Shown: positions 58,014-64,000 of the stretch, one piece after another
Layout: each line of letters begins with the position of its first letter
Position numbering within the stretch: the stretch's first letter is position 1
Assembly: GCA_009363875.1 (NCBI GenBank)
Contig: CM018694.1
Span: 248,001-312,000 of the forward strand
Length of the DNA: 64,000 nucleotides
Direction of reading: 5' to 3'
Source of the DNA: Mikania micrantha
Taxonomy: Eukaryota > Streptophyta > Magnoliopsida > Asterales > Asteraceae
Program-made: the position numbers and the translations under genes
Notes under the pieces: generated by a model
Seen by the model: the letters and a program-made list of their open reading frames with translations, nothing else
Database searches by the model: none
Told to the model about the DNA's origin: nothing

Positions 58014-61000
58014 TGTCACACCCCTGCGCCGCGTGCGGAATCCACGGCGCGGTGACGTATGATCAGTTGAATCATGCACAAGTATTGAATAAGAACAACC
58101 ACAATGGATTACTACATTTCATAATGTTTAGACAGTTGATTTGTTACAGACAATCTATCTATCAAAAGTAAGACAACTACAGACCCAAAATATAGTTTAC
58201 AAAATAAGACTCCAAACAAGACAATTAAACATTTAGGATTTAGTGTGTTTCTAATCCATCCTAGCATGTTTCTTCATCTTGTTCTATCTTAGTATGGTCT
58301 CCTTAGTTGTCTCTGAGAATGCCTTAAACCTGATTACCTGAAACACGTGAAAAGTAACTGTCAACTACAGACGTAGTTGGTGAGAACAATAGGTTTAAAC
58401 ATTTGTAAACATGAGTTATATAATATAAGACATAGGTAAGTTAAAGCATCATAAGATTCACACGGATGAGCTGCAACCCAAACTAACATCAAGTGAGAAA
58501 ATGAGTGTAAACAGTCCAATCACTGCTTGCACATGAGTCAACATATAATATCAAGTCCCAAACCACGTTTGGAGTTAGATAATGTGTCAACAGTTTTGAA
58601 TAAACCATATGTAACCGAAATCTGCAGTTAGTTTATAAAACAGATTTAAAAACTAACTGCAGCAATCGGTCTGCCCCAATGTATGTGTCCGCTTTCCCTT
58701 GTTGTGATCACCCAGTACTAACGCTAATGAATATGATACTTGATGGGTTTATAAGTTTGTTTACAACAATGGACACCATGTTTTCTGAATCTTACTTTAA
58801 CCGGAGGTGTTAATGTCTTATTGAAAACCTGGATTTAACTCCACGAGTTGAATCCTTTGTTTATGTAACATGAAATGAATCTCTTGATTTGAATACCATG
58901 ATGTGAACAACTTGACTTGAATACCATGTTTTGAACCAATGAATTTGAATACCATGTTTTGAACCAATGAATTTGGATACCATGTTGTGAACCAATGAAT
59001 TTGGATACCATGTTGTGAACCACTTGTTTTGAATACCATGATGTGAGGACCTTGTGTAATAACAAGGTTTATAACAAAAGGGTTTGTAAAATCCTTTAAA
59101 AGAACATTTGAGTAAGGCTGTTATAAAACATTTCAAGTAAACATTTTAAAATCCTTTTAGTAATAAGGGTTTAATAGTAAATAATTCCTTTAAAACAGTT
59201 GACAATTTCCTTAAACAGTTGAAGAATCACTTGGATTCATAAGATAAACCTGTACTGTTTATGAATGCACATAAACTGTGCAATGAAACAAGATTGAAAT
59301 AGCGGTTTTGATCACGTGTTCCACCCCAAAACAGTTATAAAACAGTAAAAGAGGGGCTAAAGTTCTCACCTGTCTGCAGTAGACTCTGAACTAAACAGTT
59401 AGCAAGTAGCAAACAGGACTTCTAACTTGTTCCTATATCATTGTAATCATACATAAGATATAAGATTTATAATTGTATAGCTTTGATTCATTGATTGACT
59501 TGTGTTCTCATGATTTGATTGTTGTGAAAACTTGTATGTTATGCTTTGAGTCATTTGATTGATCATGGGTCCAAGAAACTTATGAAATGCTCTTTGATGC
59601 ATACTTCTTATGCATAAATGATATTTGATAGCCATTGATTACCATTTGTTGTGAAAAGATGTTCAATTGATTTCAAGTCATTGTGATTATGAATTGATCT
59701 CTCGATTATGTTAAGTTGTCACTTAACCTCTTCGTGATCAATTCATAAATGTCATAAGTCAAGGCCAACACAATTGAGCCTTAAGCCCCTAAACCATGAG
59801 GCTTAACAAGACCATGGCCCACTTGGATCGACCATGGGCCAATTGAATGTGCTATTGGGCCAACTGAATATAGGATTGGTCCCAACACATGTATATAAGC
59901 CTTGTGACAAGCTAAAGTTGATATCAAGCCAATTAAAGATCTTAATGGGCCTAAAGTCACTAAGTGGTTCAAAGGGAATAACATGGGCCAACTATGATTA
60001 TTTGGGCCCAAAGGGTTTATTTGGGTCTTGTAGCATTGTATTGGGCCAAATGAAGTTGCATGGAAATATTCTAACGTGAGCCGATGCTATTTAGTCGATT
60101 GGGCCAATAATACAACAAAATGTGTAAATTTGGGTCTCGGCCAACCCTCTTGGCAGCGAACCCTTCAGGTTCATGCCTAAGGGTTAGGCTACAGTTGGAC
60201 GAACCATGCAGGGTTCGTGTAATAGCAAGGGGTTCGCAGTCATGGTTCGACAATTGTATAAATGGTTCACTAGGGTTCGTCCACCGGAGGTTTGTTATCA
60301 TGCCCTAGGGTTCGCTGCTCGTGACCAAGGGTTCGTTGACCATAATCATCCACGAGGGTTCGGTTGGTCATGCCACGAACCATGCAGGGTTCGTGGCTCA
60401 TTCGCGGCTCAAGCATGGCGACTAGGGTTCGTGGGGATTATCATGCAAGGTTCGCAGAAGGTGTGCACTGAGAAGGGTTCGTTGGGTCATCAAGTGGTTC
60501 GTGAAGGCTCGTGAAACACTTCAGGGTTCGGCCATTTGCAGCTGAGGGTTCGTTGGACCCAACTGGTTCGGTGATGGCTCGTGGGATTGAACAGGGTTCG
60601 GCTGGTTGCTGAAGAGGGTTCGGCAGCCCCCTCTTTTTCCACGAACCTGTAACAACTTCGTATTCCCATCGAGCTACAGCCATCCCTGATGAAGTCTCCA
60701 CATAATCGGTGTACAAGCAACACATTTCGAAGGTCAAGGGTTGGTCTACGTGGCCTTTATCACCGTTTTAAGCATGGGTTATCAAGAACATAACGAAAAC
60801 CCTATTTTTCCGAACATCAAGCTCAATTACCTCGAGATTGGCTGGATGAAACCACGATATTCTTGTACTTTCTGGTAGAGTTTGTTGAGAGCTTCGCGTG
60901 GACACCAAGAACTCCGAAATCCGTTGAGAAATAAGCGAGTTACGCGCGTTTAAAGCTTGGTTTTTAGAGAGAGAGAGGGGTAGACGAACTATTAGAGAGA

Positions 61001-61703
61001 GAAAGGGTTGTTGGTGGAATTTATGAGCATTTAAGCCTTGTTCAAGGCTTTTATAGCTCGGGTGAAGTTCGGGTCCGTTTCGGTCGCTCGGTTCGCGTTT
61101 CCGGAACGTAACGCGTATTTTACGCGGTTAAAATAAAAAGAGTTATTAAACTCCTTAAAATGATGAGTTTCAAAATTGTAAAAATATAAAATAATAATTT
61201 AATTATTTTTACTCTTCGTGTGTTGTCGGATCGTTAAAACATTCGAAATTACGTGTATACCCGCAATCGCGTACGTTTTCCGATCGTATTAAAATATTTA
61301 GAGTCGTTTAATCGTAATTATAAGTTCAACATTCGTACTATTATGGATCGTCACCCATAACTATACTCAGTCTCGCTTACAGATTACGATCTTGGTTGAA
61401 TTAATTAATTGTTATACTATTCGTCTCAACACTACGCACTAACACTAACCTGTTACACCGAACGCAGTATATGTATAGGGCTCACTCTCGCTGCCCACCA
61501 CTGTTTCGATATAACAAGTTACTGTTCTTGCTTAGTGAAATCGACTGTAAATAGATATTACATACTTGTTTTCTGACTACTAGGATCCTGTAACACACAA
61601 GCACACATTATGAACATACTGAAACACATTGATGAACTGAACCATGAATAGACACTGTTCTAACACTGTTTACAACTACATGACTATATGCACAAATGTT
61701 ACA
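58014..61703 (-). repeat. Element C 5' LTR (3,690 bp)
   Basis: Near-identical to 47754-51444. Seen differences: A/G near 59221, one G fewer near 60434, T/A near 60816. Same hairpin, 28-bp array, GGTTCG cluster (60150-60635) and TATA box (complement of 61047-61056). Confidence 0.94.
61047..61056 (-). promoter_or_regulatory. TATA box of element C 5' LTR
   Basis: CTATAAAAGC on the minus strand. This copy would drive genomic RNA of element C. Confidence 0.65.
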
Positions 61704-61708
61704 CTAGG
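61704..61708. repeat. Element C target-site duplication, right copy (CTAGG)
   Basis: E2 resumes after it with TCTTCTAAAAGTCC, collinear with E1 near 7611. Confidence 0.93.
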
Positions 61709-64000
61709 TCTTCTAAAAGTCCACTAGCTTAAGCCCTGAATTCTTGGTGACTAAACATGTTCGTCACCTGAGAAAACATGCATTTAAACAAAGTCAACAC
61801 TAGGTTGGTGAGTTCATAAGTTTAGTAATTGAAAGCAATTGATTTATTGTCATTCACAATCATAATGTTTCACACAAGTCTTAATGATATTTGTCTCATA
61901 TGTCTCTCACAATGTCCTCTCCTTAGTTATACTTACAAATAGTATTTCATCCAATCAAGCATGCTTATATATAGGGCATACGTAGGGGAACAAGCCCCAG
62001 CTGACATCCCACCACATGCTTAACATAATTCGACACCACTTTCAATACAACTATGGATGCCCATTTCTATCTCATATGAGTTCACCCCATTTGATATTCG
62101 CCCATGATTTGTGTTCATGTATAGAATAAAAGAATATGAGGGAATTAAGTTATCAATAACTAAGTAATGATGAACCCCTAGTGTTTTAAGGAAAATAGAT
62201 TTATCTAAATCTTATCCTTATTATTATTCTCTCAAATGTAGGATCAACTGTAATTCACTTCTAATGATATGATTGACAGTTAACTTATTGATGTCGTTCT
62301 CAATCTTGAATGTATAGAGCCTAAATGGGATCCATTGTCGTCCTCACGTAATCAGACCACAATGCATCCGATTTACCCTTATCCCATTTGTAGTCTCAGC
62401 GCCTTCAACGAAACTATTAACGGTAATATGACATGAGAGAAAATCAATTCCTCAGTCTACCAGTCAATAGAATCGAAGGATTTAATTACAATTAGTTACT
62501 GCAGATTAATATCACCTTGTGTCGTTTACCAAACCTGACTGATGCCGCCCTGTTACCAGTCATACGATACCGGCCAATGATAATGTTACGATCAACGTAC
62601 CGGCCTCACTCGCCGGCGGTTTGTCAAACCTATGGTACCACTACTTTATCATCGGTTTAGTCGCACTAAATTAACTGGTAAACGATTCTCTTGTAGGGAC
62701 TTATGACTGGACATGATCTCATGAACACGTGATTGTTGTGATATAATACACACAATTTTAATAGTAATCCATTGTTGTTATATGTTCACCCATTGTCATC
62801 ATCTCAATGTTACATGTTCTCAGTGTTATGTGTTCTGATAGTTTTTAACAAAGTGTTATAAGAATTAGTCTTATTACACGGTGTTAGTATTTGTGGAGAA
62901 TGATACCATCATCATGAAGATATATCATGATCATCATTCTAGTTATCACTTGTAATTGACTAGTGTTATCTCATTGTAAATAACGAAGTGTTATAAGATC
63001 AAATCTTATCTCATATAAGTTATCTAGATGTTCGGATTAATTCATGAAGTTATATTATAATGGACATCCTTGATTGTCATAGTTATTAATGCACACACAA
63101 GCATACACGTTGATCCTGAATAAAGTATGATAATGAGGGTAGCTCAATGCTATCTAAGTCATAAAATAAATGAATTATTAAACTAAATCTTTTTAATAAA
63201 TAAAAGAATTAGCATGTTTATCAGCCCCGCAATTTAAAATCAAAAAGATTAGAAAAAGGGGCGTATGAACTCACTTGTAGTTGCAGTGGTTGACTAAGTA
63301 ATAATAGAAAATGCACGCGCTCACTGTTGTTCTTGAGGTTGTGTTCTCGACCCTATGTTGTATTCAAGTCGTTTGTAACTTATAAGTATAAGTTATGAAT
63401 TCGTATGTTATCCTAAATTTATTTTGACTTTTGTAGTCGTTTGTGATTTATCCGTTCTTGAACCCATATGATGAGGTACTACACCAAGAACTAACCATTT
63501 AAGACTAGACTTAGCGTATTACCTCTTCTTGATTTATAATCACTTGACTTAACTCCATGGCATGTCCCAAAACTTTGAAAATCCATATAGTTTCTAAGTA
63601 TAAACTTAGGTTTAAATATTAAAACTTTGCATGTTGCCCTTGTAGAAATTTAGAAGGGTTGTCATTTCTTGAACATTTTAACAAGTGTTTTAAATCATGA
63701 ACATTACTACTTAACACTTTATGAGAAAGATTTTTTCGATGTTATATAGTTGATTTAACAAAACCTTCCACCACCTATGTAGTGTAAGCTAGTTTACTCC
63801 CATATCCCATGCATGTTGTCAAACGAGGTTGATTCAAGGTGTTGTTTACAAGTTTTACGATGTTATGGCATGTGGGCCGAATAGGGTGCATACGAATGAG
63901 TTCAGTTGGCTCTAACTCATGCGAATGGATGGGGTGTGCGAATGAGAGATAGGCCGAATAAGGGACCATGCGAATGCGATGCTTCAGTCGGCCAATATCA
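61709..64000 (-). repeat. E2 LTR continuation to the window edge
   Basis: Non-coding. Contains the E-type cassette (complement of about 61962-62015, CCCTATATATAAGC). From about 63870 a cluster of GCGAATG and GCCGAATA words begins and runs off the edge. No coding sequence seen. Confidence 0.7.

Larger units (their letters stand above)
47754..61703 (-). mobile_element. Element C: complete Tekay-type Ty3/Gypsy retrotransposon (13.95 kb)
   Basis: Flanked by CTAGG, with LTRs of 3,691 and 3,690 bp differing by about two substitutions and one indel, hence very recent. Minus orientation, same order as element B. It is the most intact copy here. The coding part has one premature stop (53221-53223) and one 2-bp deletion at the gag-protease junction (about 54873); everything else reads through. 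It is inserted in E2. It lies 38 kb from element B in the same orientation. Confidence 0.95.
47448..64000 (-). mobile_element. E2: second E-family LTR, split by element C, right end outside window
   Basis: Starts TGTCACACCCCGAGCCGG like E1 and is collinear with it: 47448-47753 matches the first 300 bp of E1, and 61709-63400 the next 1.7 kb. From 63400 it matches E1 beyond the point where B sits (the AGTATAAACTTAGGT block at 63596 equals 23206). Whether it is a solo LTR or part of a full element cannot be seen. The preceding CATTA (47443-47447) is a candidate target copy. Confidence 0.7.

Overview
This window looks like nuclear, heterochromatic DNA of a flowering plant. I found no host protein gene that I can support. 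Essentially every base belongs to LTR retrotransposons stacked inside one another. Chromodomain-carrying Ty3/Gypsy elements of the Tekay/Del type, tRNA-iMet primer sites and fragments of plastid genes all point to a plant. The style of the elements reminds me of Asteraceae (lettuce, sunflower, Tanacetum), but that is an impression, not a demonstration.

Layout, with my own letters for the elements. A (1-4642, minus strand, runs off the left edge): degraded Ty3/Gypsy with protease and gag remnants, a mosaic of organelle DNA inside gag, a primer site and one 1.8 kb LTR. G (4643-7305 and 25312-25395, plus): old Tekay-like pol fragment and LTR-like sequence, the host of the nest. E1 (7306-9398 and 23018-25311): a 4.4 kb solo LTR inside G. 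B (9399-23012, minus): a complete 13.6 kb Tekay element inside E1, duplicated target GTTAA. F (25396-26159 and 39328-46136, plus): a Ty1/Copia element inside G. D (26160-39327, plus): a complete 13.2 kb Tekay element inside the F leader, duplicated target TTCGA. F2 (46137-47447, plus): 5' LTR and leader of another LTR element after the F coding region. E2 (47448-47753 and 61709-64000): a second E-family LTR inside F2. C (47754-61703, minus): a complete 13.95 kb Tekay element inside E2, duplicated target CTAGG. The deepest chain is G > F > F2 > E2 > C.

B, C and D share one design: LTRs of 3.3-3.8 kb, a tRNA-iMet primer site, a long 5' leader of 1.6-2.0 kb after the primer site, then gag, protease, reverse transcriptase, RNase H, integrase and a C-terminal chromodomain in one reading frame, then a polypurine tract. 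All three are broken in the coding part. B and C nevertheless have almost identical LTR pairs, so they inserted recently, probably with enzymes supplied by another copy. The Copia element F is older and full of stops.

The most interesting structure is non-coding. A promoter-like cassette (GGTGGG followed by a TATATATA box) recurs in the LTRs and again in the leaders just upstream of gag across several element families. The transcribed leaders of different families are packed with different short iterated words around TTCG/CGAA. The B and C LTRs carry strong hairpins and exact 28-bp tandem arrays. B and C share a nearly identical leader but clearly different LTRs, as if recombined.
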